Of a DNA stretch of 64,000 bases, positions 1-12,990 are shown piece by piece. Numbering within the stretch: the first letter of the stretch is position 1; each line of letters begins with the position of its first letter. A program made the translations under genes and the position numbers. This DNA comes from Uloborus plumipes (taxonomy: Eukaryota; Arthropoda; Arachnida; Araneae; Uloboridae), in contig JAXGGA010003038.1 in the NCBI GenBank assembly GCA_038373865.1, positions 45,958 through 109,957 on the forward strand, written 5' to 3'. The notes below the pieces were generated by a model. It worked only from the letters and a program-made list of their open reading frames with translations. It made no database searches and was not told the DNA's origin.

Positions 1-3000
1 AAGAAGACGTGTATATCATTTTAATTTTTAATACTCCGATGTTTTACCGTTTGTATTTTTAAACACTAATAAAGCATTTAACACATGAGCTTGGAAAATA
101 TTTCTGACTTGAAAATAATAAACTTTTTTCGGGTACCACGAATAAGTTTCATAAGTCCTGACTCTAGATAGCCTCTATAAATTCCTTCGATATTTGTAAA
201 TATTTTGTAGTACATGGTGTTGATACTTTCAATATACAGTGAAACATGTTAACGATTTTTAGAATATTAATATTTTGACTGAAAATTAAAATACTCATAT
301 GCTTCACATTACCTTTAACTTTCTTTAGTGTTTGAATGATTAAATGAATGCTTTAATTTTAAGTGAGTCCATCTGTTTAAATCTACCCTATAGGTTTCCG
401 AAACAAGGAAATTGACAATGCGGGGATATCAAAAGCGGCTGATCTAAGCTATTTTCTATTCAAATAGCTATTAGTGCCTAGTTTCTCGAACTTAATTCAT
501 TCTCACGTGTTGAGTCCCCTTTTCTTTTTCTTTTTCTTTAGTGCTACTAAGTATGGACAATCAAGAAAACTTTCCATGCATTTCCTAGCACCACTACAAT
601 TTTAAAACATGTGTATTCAATTTTAATTGTACATTTGGGACAAATGATTTTCCTTTCAAGATGCACAGTTTTATTTCTTTGACTTGCACCAGTTGTGTGA
701 TGAAAAGTTTTATTAAGAGCAAAAAAAAAATGGATTTTTTCTCGCTCCCCCCCCCCCCCCTCCCAAGAGAATGTAAAGAGAAGCTGTATCTATCACGAAA
801 AGAAAATTAGCATCAAAGAAAAGCAAAAGAAGATGCCCATTGAAATCTTGAATTAAAGTTTCCAGTAAGGTGAACTTTCAGTGACTATATAAAAAACAGC
901 ATGATAATTAATACTCAAGACTGAATAAACAAAAGTTTAAGCATATCTTAAGTATGTTTAAAGAGCAGCTAAATGTTTCAAAATCATTTTCATTTATTTT
1001 AAATTAAGAAGTTTGTCCAACTAAATAAGTTTTTTTTCTCATGATCCTACCAAAAAAATGTTAAGCGTGTTCCACTGTCTAAAGAGCAAAGACTTCATAT
1101 TAGTGTGATTCTTTTTTTTTTTTTGGTTGTTGTTTCCTTTTTCTTTTCTAAGCAAAAAGTGATATGCAATGTGATTATAGTAGACAAAATGAGCGCTCAT
1201 CTTGGCCCGAGAGTGATAGCACACCCCCACAAAGGATACGAAGCACGCCCCCCCCCCCTCCGGAAAAGAAAGCCCCCTCACGAAAAAAGTAAACGAATAT
1301 TAAACCTTTCATAAGATTTTCAAGGATGCAATTTGTGCGATAACCTCCTCCCGCCCCCCCAAACAAAGGGCACTTATGGGTCAAATTCTTTTTCTTTTTT
1401 TACGAAAAAACAAAACTTGAAAAGTTCAAAAACGCCACTTTAAGTACAAAATGAGCAACATTAAAAGAAGCAATAAATTTGCAAAAGCTGATACACGTTT
1501 TTCCGAGTTCAAAAAACCTCTTTTTCTATGCAAAAATATGTGAGCTAACGGATGTAAATACAGCAACAAAAGCATTGGCCAACGAAAAGCGAGAGGGGGG
1601 GGGGCACTATGGGAAATTGCTAGATAAAATTCTTTTTTGCATGAAATTTATGAGACAGCAACAGTGCAAATATATATCTATGCACAAAATTTATAACCAA
1701 AAAACCCAAACCAATTAATTAGAAATGTATGGGAACAGCAACATTTTCTACAATCTAAGTCGAGAACAGGGGGAGGGGGCAGAAAACAGCGTAATTATCA
1801 TTCATCCATAAATAAGATAGCTGATCATCATGTCCGATAAATATTATGAGAATAAAGGTATGGATACATATGAAGGACACATGAAGGAATGTTAGAATCT
1901 CTCCGTCTTTCATCAAAAAAGAAAAAAGAAAAGAAAAGAAAAGAAAAAGAAAAACTACCCCTTAATCGAAGAGGCGAATCACGCGCCATTTTGATGCGTA
2001 ACGCATCACGTGACGCTTGCTTGGAATGTCAAATGTCTCTTCTATTTTATAACTTTTTTTTTCGTATGATGGGATTAATGTGGTAGTATGATATCCTCAT
2101 CTGGCATTTACAGCTGTTTACGAACGAATTCGGAATAAGCTATAGCTTCTATCCAATTTTAAAATTCTGTACACAAAAACCTTTCTTGTTTTGTGTTATG
2201 AAGATGTATAATATCGTTTATGGAGTAAAACTGTAACTCTATTTTTATATCTCTTCGTACTCGGCAGAAGTTCTCATCTTTCGGAGCAAACGTTTGGTTT
2301 TCTCTTTTATCTGTCTATTTATTCATCTGTATATTTATTTATTACTAATATAACCATCTCTATTTAACTTTCTAGGTACCGTAAAATGGGGTTAATCGGA
2401 ACACTTTTCAGCTTTGATTGTAAAAAAAGCAGTTAAAAGATTTTTTTTTAATTTGATTTTTTGGGTAAAAACTTCGGTCTTGCTTTACTTTTGATATTCC
2501 AAGCAAAGACAAAAGATTTTGAGCAATTATTATTAAAATATATAGCAAATTATGGGTGTTCCGAATCACCCCGCTGATAGGGGTCAATCGGAACACTTGT
2601 TAAAATTTTTATTTTTTTCAATTTAATCTGTAATAGGTCTCACAAACATGAGTAATATTGATGGGGGAGAATAAGAACAGATAATTACTGTCAAATAAAT
2701 GTATAATTTCAGTACCAGTAAACGTTTATAATTTGTGAAAATTCAAAATAATTTTGAACTTATGAAAAATGAAAAGTAATTTTAAGAAAAGCTTTTGAAT
2801 TGAAATGCAAAGATTTAACATGAATGGAAGTCACTCAATGTCGTCCACAAATATGTACTTGTCCTTAAAACTAGCAATTGTGACTTGGCTTAAGTTTTTT
2901 CATAACATCTCCTGGGATGAACTCTGCCTTTTCTTTAGTTTTTTGAAATTTCTGGGTTTCGGGGATTGTCCTGAAAGATTTTTTCGCTCTTTCATCACTG

Positions 3001-4196
3001 TCTGTGTGCTGGACGTTTACTACATAAAGTCTATGTGACTTTCTCCCTTTTATTTTAAGTAAAAAAAAGTCTCCTGGAGAAAAAATCTTTTGAAATCTGT
3101 AACTTTTGTCATTCTAAGATCTAGTTGCTCACGAGAAGGGATAAACAGTAATAAATCCTTGTCCCTGTCTTGATTAGAAGATTTGGGGTTAGAATCTTGA
3201 TTTTTCAAACAATTTCCTTCAAATAAGTTTGAATTCGAACAACAGAACTAAGTGTTCCGATTCACCCCGCAAATTTTTTTCCCATGGCATTTTTCAGAAT
3301 TCTTCACTTTTATGACACAATTTATAAAAAATGTAAATTCTAATGTGGTATTCTGTTGTTCAGATACATGTATAATTGAAACATACCACTCATAGTTTTT
3401 AAATATAAGAAGGTTTGTTCTTGCATATGAAGTTTTGCAGTCTATGAAATTGTGATGTTTTCTAGCATTCAACGTGCAGCCCTCTTTAGAATCCAGTAGC
3501 GTTGCCAGATTGACAAAAGTATTTTTTTCCTACTTCCTATGATCTTACCTTTCTAAAAAAAAATTCATGGCGAAAAATACCCAATAGTATATTTATGAAG
3601 AATTTCTTTGTACGGTTGGGAAGTTTTGTTCCGATTGACCCCGCTGTTCCTATACACCCCATTTTACGGTATTAAGTTATGATTTCATTTGTTTGTTTTG
3701 AAATTAATTTATCACGTTTTACTAAACTATCTTACATTTTACGTGTGCTCATTCATACTTTCATCTCTGTACCTAATGTCTATTGATTTTAGCAACCTAT
3801 TATTTAGCCTATTTTATTACAAAACTTTATCCTAAATTTCTGCGTATCTATTTCTACATCTGGCATGTAACTAATGTGTCTATGTGCTGATAACTTTTAT
3901 TTGTAGCTATCCATTTTTATAATTTATATACATAGTTATTCTATCTCATAGATTGAGAAGGGCAGAATAGGCCTTGATCCTCATGGGCTGTCGCACCACT
4001 GAGTAGCGCAATCAATAAAACAGCGTTTTTGTGCATCTGTGCAATTTTCTATTCATTTACTGATATATCCATTGAATATTTTATATATTTATTTTAACTG
4101 CGCAAATCCTGAAGCTGTGCTACTATATTTCATGCACTAATTGCATCAAAAGATGAAATCGAGAAATTTTGTAAAACTAGCAAGCAAACTACTTAC
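1..4196 (-). other. start of unc-5 intron 5
   Basis: This begins at the donor of the first TSP1 exon and runs off the window. It holds the 1.29-kb inverted-repeat element (2379-3669), several G/C homopolymers (C14 near 747-760, C-runs near 1247, G-runs near 1593), and a (GAAAA)n stretch near 1917-1952. No second TSP1 exon, tRNA or other gene was recognised on either strand. Confidence 0.85.
2379..3669. mobile_element. 1.29-kb inverted-repeat DNA element, TA-flanked
   Basis: The ends are perfect 14-bp inverted repeats, ccgtaaaatggggt, each flanked by TA as in Tc1/mariner-type insertions. A second motif, ggggtYaatcggaaca, occurs at least five times inside: forward at 2388 and 2580, and reverse at 2556, 3252 and 3628. 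Such subterminal repeats often bind transposase. No transposase frame is present, so it is non-autonomous. The superfamily is inferred from the TA flank only. Confidence 0.75.
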
Positions 4197-4364
4197 CAGG
4201 ACAAAGTGAAGTACAATCAGTCTTCTGCAATGGATCCCCAGAACAAGGTTTCCCTCCGTTTAGTGGAGCTGGGTTCGTGCACAACCGCGATCTTTGCTGA
4301 CCTCCGCGACCACACCTGGCGGTGCACTCTGACCATGGGCTCCACGTTGACCAACCTCCATTCA
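4197..4364 (-). CDS. unc5: unc-5 exon 5: thrombospondin type-1 repeat 1
   Basis: Residues 250-305 plus one base. The acceptor is a polypyrimidine run plus cag at 4367-4365; the donor is gtaagt from 4196 (phase 1, again a 1-1 module). It encodes one complete TSP1 repeat: tryptophans 254, 257 and 260 in [10 protein letters not shown], the WxxW pattern that is C-mannosylated in the family, then [20 protein letters not shown] and the closing TSLCP. All six cysteines are present (263, 267, 278, 290, 300, 304). The position before Cys267 is Arg rather than Ser/Thr, so the usual O-fucose site is absent. The second TSP1 repeat should follow directly in the mRNA but is not found within the remaining 4.2 kb. 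Confidence 0.97.
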
Positions 4365-5207
4365 CTGAAAAAAAATCAGAAATGATTTTTTTGTTCTTTA
4401 ACTCGTGTACTTTTCAACTATCTCGAATCATATCTCGTAAAATTAACGTGCTGTCGTATCACTGATTTGTTGAAAAGGTAAACATTCTGTCTCTACGCGA
4501 AAACGAATGAGTCTCTTAGTTGTTTAGAGTATATGCTTTAGCTTCATAAGTTTTAATTCCGCTATAAATAAAATGCTTACAATAAAATAACTTCAAAATG
4601 ATTGATTCTCGTTCCAGCATTTTTTTTTCTTTGTAAAATTAAAAGTTTGCAAAAGAGGTTTTTTTTCATTTCACAAACAAGCGTGTTATCATATTTACTG
4701 ATGCTAGACAAGGTTCTTTTTTTTTTACTTCTACTGGCCGTTTGCCAATATCCATGCAAAATCCAAAACCATACTGATCACTATTATAGCTAAATGTTTC
4801 CCTTTTTTAATTCTCGAAAATATCATAACGCTTCATTAGCAAATGAGTAAAGGTTGCAATAGATTTTTCTTTTAAACATGAAATTAACTTCTAGTCAGAT
4901 GCGTAAATCAAAAAACGGAGAATTATATTGTTACTCGAATTGCAATCAGTCTGAGTTTATATAAATTTTAGTTTTTCTGTTTTCTAGAGGAGGGGCATAC
5001 ACATGAACAATAAAGATCATAATGGTAAATTGAAAGAAAGTTACTTTCCAAGGTTGAAGACCAGGAGGCTGATCAAAAAAAAAAGAGTTGTACTCTCTTA
5101 ATTGTTTACAATACATTATAAACAATTGATATTTTTTGATTAAAATGTAACAAAAAATTCACATGTAACATTTAAAAAGTTTTAATTGCGTTTTTCTTAT
5201 TTTAAGT

Positions 5208-5325
5208 GATTATTTATTCATTATTCATTTATTATGCAAATGAATAAATAATTGCAAATAAATAAATAAATGAAATATATGCAAATAAATAAAAAAGATT
5301 ATTTATTTATTTATTTGCATACATA
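5208..5325. repeat. ATTT/AAAT foldback low-complexity repeat
   Basis: Runs of attt and aaat units with the word atttgcat/atgcaaat on both strands form an imperfect A/T-rich inverted repeat. It could extrude as a hairpin; no element ends are visible. Confidence 0.5.
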
Positions 5326-6969
5326 ATTTCACAAATTTAAAACTAAACTCTCAACATATAGCAATGAAAAAAAAAGAAGTGTCCTCCTATAAATACATTC
5401 AAGCCTTATAAAGTTTCAAAGATACTCGAAAATAGAACATTGTATTTACGTTCATTTGCATCTAGTTGAAAAAAAAAGGTGAAAAAAAAGGCAACACACC
5501 CTTCAATCAATAATGCAATAATCAATACGGCGGGAACCAAATAACTGGAAATCTCTTTCAAACTCGCATTTGAGATACAAAACTTGCAAAATTCAATGAA
5601 AATCGATTTTAAATAGAAGCTTTTGACATGGAGTGCCAATAACAGAGAAGTTTTACGATACAAAACGAGGATAAGAGGAGAAGGTGAAATAAAAAAAGTA
5701 AAAAATAAAAAATTCGCGAAAGATTCAGATTATTGAATTGCGATGCTAAACTGAAAGTAGGATCTTGGAAGTATCAAAGAGATAAGAATTTATCTTTACA
5801 TTTGTGTCAAGTACCATTCGGGCGCTTGAATTTAAATACACCTTTATATTAAAAATGCAAGGCATTTTCTTTAAATCATAATGGTGTTACAAAGAGTTTA
5901 TTTAATATTAAATTTCGGTTTGGTGTTTCTCAAGATCTTAAATTAAATTCGGGAATATTAATTGCATTCCAAATATGCAGCAAATTATAAAACAATTATT
6001 AATAAAACGAATAGTTTAAAAAACAACACTTATCATATTCAAGAATACTTTGAAGATAAACTTTTCTCCACTCTTTAAAACTTAAACAAATTTCATTACA
6101 TGAAGAATTTTCATTTCAAGCAAAGCATTTGGTATGCGTTCTCATTATCGTTTTCGAATTAGCCGAAAAATGTACGCATTCCTAATTTTAGTGTTAATTA
6201 CTGTAACTGTAACTGATAAAATAAGTAAATAAAATATTGGAACATATGTATAACAAAGTTTTCTAAGAAACCGCAACCCAAAGTATTGTACTGATGATAT
6301 ATACTTGATACAGACTAGCTAAAGAATGTGCCCTTTACTATTTAAAGGAAGAAGTTTGTTTAGAACTAAGCCAGCCTATTTCCCCATAGATCACAATTGA
6401 TTTTCTATCAGAAGCAGTATTTATCTGTCTTGTTTATCTTACAGTTACCAATAACAAATTCACTAAAAAATCGATCCCTAAAAGTCAGTTGCACTGAACT
6501 TCTTACGTTTCAAGATAAAATTAATTTTCACTTATTAATAAGGAGTACTTCTTTGCTTTCATTAAGAGCAAACATGCCGTTAAACTCACTTTTGAGTCTA
6601 ATATAAATAAGCATTTTATCTTTAAGCATTTGACATTGTAAATTCAGAAAAAAGTAATCGCAACTTAATTTCTTTGTAAGTTTGTTTAACGGAACCACAC
6701 GGAAATTACAGAAACAATTATTTATGTCGTCGTCTTTTTTTCTTTGTTTTTAACGAAAGAAAAACCTTTTTTATTTATTAATAAGAAATACTTCTTTGCA
6801 TTTGGAGCAAAAATGGAGGGTAACTTTTTTTTTTGTGTCTTAGAATAGAAATAATAATTTTGTCAATAACTATGTGCATAGGTCATTGTAAGTCAAGAAA
6901 AAAGAATTAAAACTTTATCTTTCTTTGGTCGTTTATTATTATAATTAGGGGAACAATTTCTTTGATGCC

Positions 6970-7155
6970 TCTAAAATAAAAAAAAAAAAAAAAAAAAAAC
7001 AGCTCTCATCTGTAAGCTTTTTTTTTTTTTTGAGAGAGAGAGAGAGAGAGAGAGAGTTTGCTGTTAGAATTGCGAGGAAAAAAAAAACTATTTTGACATG
7101 TCTAAAAAGCAGCCCTCATATGTCTGTTTTTTTTTTTTTTTTTTTTTTTTTTTGA
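6970..7155. repeat. duplicated poly-A / poly-T unit with (GA)n
   Basis: A unit of poly-A, then cagcYctcatNtgt, then poly-T followed by gag occurs twice (near 6978-7058 and 7077-7157). The first copy is followed by about 14 GA dinucleotides. Confidence 0.6.
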
Positions 7156-9160
7156 GTAAAAGAATCCCTACTGTATATACTTTCTCAGAATCTTATTTTC
7201 CCCAACTATTTTACGAATATTTTTAAAAAATGATTCTCTAGAGCACTCAGCAATCGATGCGTCAAGAATGTAACGAAAAGTATACATTCTATAAAAGCAA
7301 ACGTAGGGAAAGTTATCCCTTCAGATCGGGAGCGGGAGTTCATCAATCATATTGCTTACAATTCGTAGGAATAAATCTCAAGCCTCTGCCACCGCGTTCA
7401 CCTCCTCTTTTCCCTACTCCAAATCTGCACTAAAAATAGCTCTAAAAAACTTGACGAAGACGAAAAAGAAACTCAAAGAATTTCAAGAATTCCCTGAAGA
7501 TATATTTTTTAATCCTTTGAATTCTCCTATGTGTTTTTAAGGATCCGTTTTTAACGATCTGACATAGCATTCAGATCTGAGTCGTAGCTCTGCTACTTGA
7601 GTTACGTGGCAAATTTGGAATTTGTAGGTATTTGCAACAGAAGCGGCTTTTTTTTTTTTTTGTACACATGGGGAGAAAGGAGAGGGAAGTGAGCTAGAAA
7701 AATACCTAGAAATTTTACTGAAGTATTAGGGTATTAGTATTAAGAATGAAATGAGAAATTACAAAAAGGCTTTACATGTCACGCAGAACTATTTTTATTT
7801 ACTCTTCTCTTTGAAGTCAGGTCTACATTCTCGTTTTTTAAAGGCTCGGGAGAATACACATACTGCTTTTCAGTTAAAATCAAAGAACATAGAGTTATAA
7901 AAATGTGCAAGTGAAAGAATTAAGAATCCTCGGCGGGTAACAGAAGTAAATGAAAAAAGTGTTAAAAAAAAACTTCTAAAAATAAATAAAAAAATGAATA
8001 AATACATAAATTAATAAAGAAAAGAAGCAACTGATCAATTAGACAAATTTAATTACTTATGTAATTACTTTGAAACAATTTCCCTTTAAGTTCTGACAGA
8101 AGCAAGCTATTCAATTTACAAGGGAATTACCCCCCTTATGCACCAACACAATAAAAAAAAAATGCTTCATCTTCATCTGTTGTGCAAATGCATACGTTTT
8201 TTGAAATGAGTACTTATAAAATTTACGTTTTTCTTATGATACCTGTCTTTAATTTTATCTATTTGTTGATTTATTTAGCTTTGTGATAAAAGTTAACGAA
8301 GGCACTCAACATTTGTGTTTTCATGACAAAATGATAACAGTAATACTACTAAAAAAATAGTTTAAAAATCAGCCCCTAACTTCGCGAATTTGTTTTTTCT
8401 TTTTGCCTTTTTTTAAATTTTATTTTCCATACTACACTTATCAACAAATCTATATTCCTTCTGTGAAAAAGATATAAAAAAGGGGGAAAAAAGGAAATAG
8501 ATTGATTTCTAAGCTTATCTTTGGACCAGAGAACAACAAAACAATGTTGTTTACATCTAAGAGCAAAGCGACTTCTTTTCTCATAAAACTTGACAAATGA
8601 AAGTAATGAAAAAAATGGCCAAGTCCGAAACAAAATTAATGCTCCGAACGTAAGTGGTGAAAAAAATGCCAGTCTTCCCAAGCGCGTGCCATCCATGATG
8701 TGCATATTAATGCAGATCCGATTCGGCTACCTAAGAGAATTTGAAAACCTAATAAAAACTAAACTTTATGCGGGGGAAAATAATCTACTGAAACAATCTT
8801 TCCCTGATTACAAACTTTGGCGGCATTCATAAGATTCTTGGCGATATTTTTTATGCCTTCATTTCTCTGGAGGTAATCAAATGTTATAAAAGAAAATTAA
8901 GAACATATATTGTATTGTATATCTATGATTATGACTTCAAGTTTTTTTTTTAATCTATTGATTAAACTGTATTCGACATATATATGTTGGAAGAATATTT
9001 TTGGGTATAAATTTTCTTTCATTTAAACTTATTAATTGTTTTTTTTTTTCTCATTTTCGAACATGAGGTGCTCATAGCTTCGAAATCTGAATTAGATCCT
9101 AATACATACAACATGTAGTCAATTACTTATTTTAAAATCAATTCAAATAAACTCTATTAA

Positions 9161-9381
9161 CCCATCAATGCCTGACATTTTTCCCCCAAAGGTATTTTGT
9201 ATACTGGTTACACGGCTACAGAACACACTTTACAATGGTTATGTGCTGCAATCGGTTAATACTGAATTGAAATAATACCAAAGTAATAATTGAACACTAT
9301 TATTTGGTTGAAATGTTCATTTTTGGTCAATTCAAACACTTTTTGAACCGTCCCTAAATAGGGACGCTAGGCATTAATGGG
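9161..9381. mobile_element. small inverted-repeat element, possibly piggyBac-like
   Basis: Ends cccatcaatgcct and its imperfect inverse aggcattaatggg enclose 221 bp. TTAA precedes the left end; the right flank is ctga, so the TTAA duplication typical of piggyBac is not intact. An internal palindrome gtccctaaatagggac lies near the right end. The superfamily is uncertain. Confidence 0.4.
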
Positions 9382-11605
9382 CTGATTTTCCCTCCTTGCA
9401 AAGAAAACATAAAATATCAGTATTTGCCAAGCCTGGCAAAAGGAATAATTCGTGGCAATAATTCCTGTTCAGTTTACTTTTAAGTTTTCTGATAGTCTGA
9501 TATCTTTAAATTTGTGCGGACCTTGTGTCCCTAACCATTAAAATTATACCTTTTACTGGTATGACCGGAGATTTGATTACTGCACGTATTTTGAACGAAT
9601 TTAAATTTATTTAAAAAAATTTCAACTTTCAAATTAAAGAAGAACAGGAATGGAATGGGGCAGTTGAGTTAATGTTTCAGGAGTAAAATGGGAAAAGTAT
9701 TTATAGCATAATAGCATTACATGTAACAGCAAACTGTTACATCTACTGAACAAGGTTGAAATAATGGTTCACATTTTATTTCATCATACAAATGCAATTG
9801 TACCGTTCGCCTCGGATCCTCCCCTATGTAGAATATGAGAAAATTGTGAGACTTTTTTTAAATGCCACCATAGAAAAAATTCTTAAAAACGAAATTAAGA
9901 AAAAAAAAAATTAAATCGTCCTTAACTCAACTGAATTTTCAAGAAAACTGGATTTGTTTAAGGTTTGAAGAAACAATCACATAAACAAACAAAATGATAG
10001 TGAGACCATGGTGCCGAAGAAACAGTACCATATTACGGTAAAGCATCAGACCATATGTCCCCCCCTCTCCACACACACACACACACACACACAACTTTTT
10101 TTTTATTTCGTAGATCAAACATTCCAATTTATTAAAACATCTCAGCCATAAACATATACATAAAACATTATCTGTATAAAAAGACATACGAAGGGAGTAC
10201 GAGAGTGTGAAAGCTAAAAACTTTGCGGTCCAGAACCTAAACATTTATTTTTTGAAAAATTTACCCTCTACCATTATTTCTTCCAGCATCAAAGAACAGT
10301 TCCATCATTCAACGACTGAAACGTAAAGCTCTCAAAGATACCGCTATTATGGAACGAAAGCAAAAGAAATAACAAGCGATTTCACAGATTAATATACTTG
10401 GCGATTTTGTTTCAAGCACTGGAAGTTCTACAAGACAAGAGCACGCATTCGTACTGTAATAAATCATCTCACGTGACTGTAGCAATTGTGTAATCCGACA
10501 CAGGTCGGTGTGTCACACGGGAAAGTTAATAACGTCCGTGTTTGAGATTAGGGATAATTAATTCCTTTTATGTAATTATGATTTTCATCTATTTCTGATG
10601 TCATTTTGCGGAAGAAACCCGATCTTTGTTCACGAGTCAGATTAGAAAGCATTATTGTGTAATGAAGATGTTTTTCGCACAGAAAAGTTTTTCAAAGTCG
10701 AACAATATAAAAAGTGTTTTGGCAAAAAATATTTACATTATACAACTGTTTAAGAAGTGCTTACTTTTGAGATTAATTGATTTGTTAAACGGGGGGGGGG
10801 GGGGAGGAAACAAGTCCAAAAAAAAGTGATTTAATTTAATAACGGCACTATTTAGATCAGTAATAATTAGAAAGGGAGGCGTATGCATTACTGAAGACAA
10901 TAAATGTGTTTTTTGCAAATTGCAGTAAGAGCAAGTAAAATAATATACTCGATAAATAGTATAATTTTTATTTTCTTCTTTTAACTGTGTTAAGATCCCA
11001 ACTTTAGAGTTCATAAATTAGGTGCTTTCCCATTCCTTTAGCGCAAACATTTTTATCCGAATTTCATCTAATCTTTTCAAACTGCAAATTATAATTTCAA
11101 AAGAAAACAAAAGTTTTTCAATTAAACTGCTTTCCTTACAAAAAAATTGCACAAAAATTTTTAATCCGCGTTTTTGCACTTTTATTTTGTTTTAAATTTG
11201 ACAACTGGACGGCCTCTGAATTTGTTGGACACTATTTTAGTTTTGATGCTCAGATTTTCAGGTGAGATAGTTTTTATTTGCTTTGCAAGTACGTCTTGTG
11301 GGTGACATTTTTTTTTTTGAATCTTATTCCTAATTAGTCGAGGTGAAACCCTGATTTTAGTTTCAGGTTTTTATTCTTAGGTACAATTTGCAGACTGGCA
11401 TTTGGTACTATTTGCCCAATGCAGATCTCCAGATTGTATATTTTGAACTTAAACATCCTCTTCATTGTTTGAATTTAAATGTTTTGGTTTTTTGACCACT
11501 CTTGAATCCCCCACGGCTGATGAGCTCTGGATTCAATCTTTCTTAATTCACTCCTCCTTATTTGCCGAATTCCATTTCATATTTGTTTATTGTATTACTT
11601 GTTTG

Positions 11606-11608
<3 letters not shown>

Positions 11609-11667
<59 letters not shown>
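11609..11667. repeat. (TA)n microsatellite
   Basis: An uninterrupted TA run of about 59 bp. It creates a spurious Ile-Tyr open frame. Confidence 0.95.
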
Positions 11668-11673
<6 letters not shown>

Positions 11674-12542
11674 CGTGATTGTTCGTTGCCGGCCACTCTT
11701 CAAGAATATATTTTGGATAAGATGTCTAAAATAAAAGCAATAAAGAGCCAAGTATAGAATCCCGACTTCACCTGGCGCGTTCCATGCTCATCTCATCTAT
11801 CTTCAATGAGGCAGAAGACGGACGATGAGGTAATGAGCAAGCGGCACGATCATCTTTGACCTCAAAAAATATTGAACATCATCCTTTAAGCAAAAAAGGG
11901 GGGACACAAAAAAATTGCCAGTATTTAGCGAGGGGGAGAGATGGATTTCTTTTCTACCCCTGGCGATTTTCCCCAAGAAACTGAAAGGGTTGGCGTCCAT
12001 TATTAAATGGGAGGGAACAGGAAAGTTGGGGTAATTTCAGCTGCACGATGGCTTGGGAAATAGATTGATGGGAAGGTAACAAAAGAAAAGTCGAGTTTAG
12101 GTCAGTGCTGCTTTTCTGCTGTAGCTCAAGGTTTCCGACGCTTGTAACGTGCCGAGGCCTAAGTAGGGGTTAGTGATAACAAACATTAAGGCTTTTTCGG
12201 TAGGAGAAAAAGAAAATTAAGCTGATGGTGTGCGTGATAAGGAGAGTGAGATCAAGAAAAAAACTCATTTATACACGAAATAATATATCCAGTTTTTAAT
12301 ATGAAAGACATGGAAAGCATAACGAAGAAAAACCACGAGTTGATTGCTTAAAAATATTCTACAAGAGGATTGCGATATACAAGTATCATTTGTTAATTTA
12401 TTTTGCTTGTTGGCTTTTTTTTAAAAATAATTTTAAAACATCTTTTAAGGGAATCAAATTCACAGTTTCATGGTTTTGATTTTCTCATTCAACTATTTTT
12501 AGCTAGCTGTTTATTTATTTTATAGAGAAATCTTCGTCTGCA

Positions 12543-12567
12543 GCACACACACACACACACACACACC

Positions 12568-12626
<59 letters not shown>
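12543..12626. repeat. (CA)n then (TA)n compound microsatellite
   Basis: About 36 bp of CA repeats run directly into about 46 bp of TA repeats. It abuts the tRNA-derived SINE on its right. Confidence 0.95.
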
Positions 12627-12631
<5 letters not shown>

Positions 12632-12639
12632 ACGTGTTT

Positions 12640-12990
12640 TAAGCGTTTTACACCGGCCATCTTGTCTAATGATCAGAGAAGTTTGACTGACACGCGGAGG
12701 TCCCGGGTCCGAATCCCGGTTCGGGCATGGTTGCACTTTCTCTCTTTCCTGTTTTCATTCTTTCTCTGTGTGATTGTGTGTTGTGAATGGGGTCCTACCC
12801 TATAAATGGGTTTTTTTGGCAAGTGTGTTGAGTTAAAATGGACTTGTAAAACTGGAAGTCGTTCTTGTTCTGCCTTAAACCGAGTAGATTTGTCTAATCG
12901 GGCTCGGGTACCCACGTTGCATAAGCAACAACAACAACATGCGTTTGACACTAGGGATGTGGCCAGCAAAGGAGCGAATTTGAGGGTATA
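12640..12990 (+). mobile_element. tRNA-derived SINE
   Basis: The head resembles a tRNA. An A-box-like tgtctaatgatcag lies at about 12663 and a B-box-like ggtccgaatccc at 12706-12717, set in a T-arm-like cccgggtccgaatcccgg. A unique body follows, then a short caacaacaacaa tail near 12930. SINEs of this type are transcribed by RNA polymerase III from these internal boxes and mobilised by a LINE. The head is too diverged to be a functional tRNA, and no cloverleaf acceptor stem was confirmed. Confidence 0.65.

Noticed and set aside
5200..5330. CRISPR-like spacing of repeated attt/aaat words
   Set aside because: This is a eukaryotic intron; the words are low-complexity and have no constant repeat or spacer length.
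8376..8832. Opposing 109- and 80-codon frames
   Set aside because: Lys/Arg/Phe-rich A+T-driven composition and no recognisable family or splice context.
11465..11734. Plus-strand frame with repeated Ile-Tyr
   Set aside because: Created by the (TA)n microsatellite; the flanks show no protein homology.
12515..12969. Minus-strand frames over the SINE and (TA)n(CA)n
   Set aside because: They read through a tRNA-derived SINE and a microsatellite on the strand opposite to the SINE.
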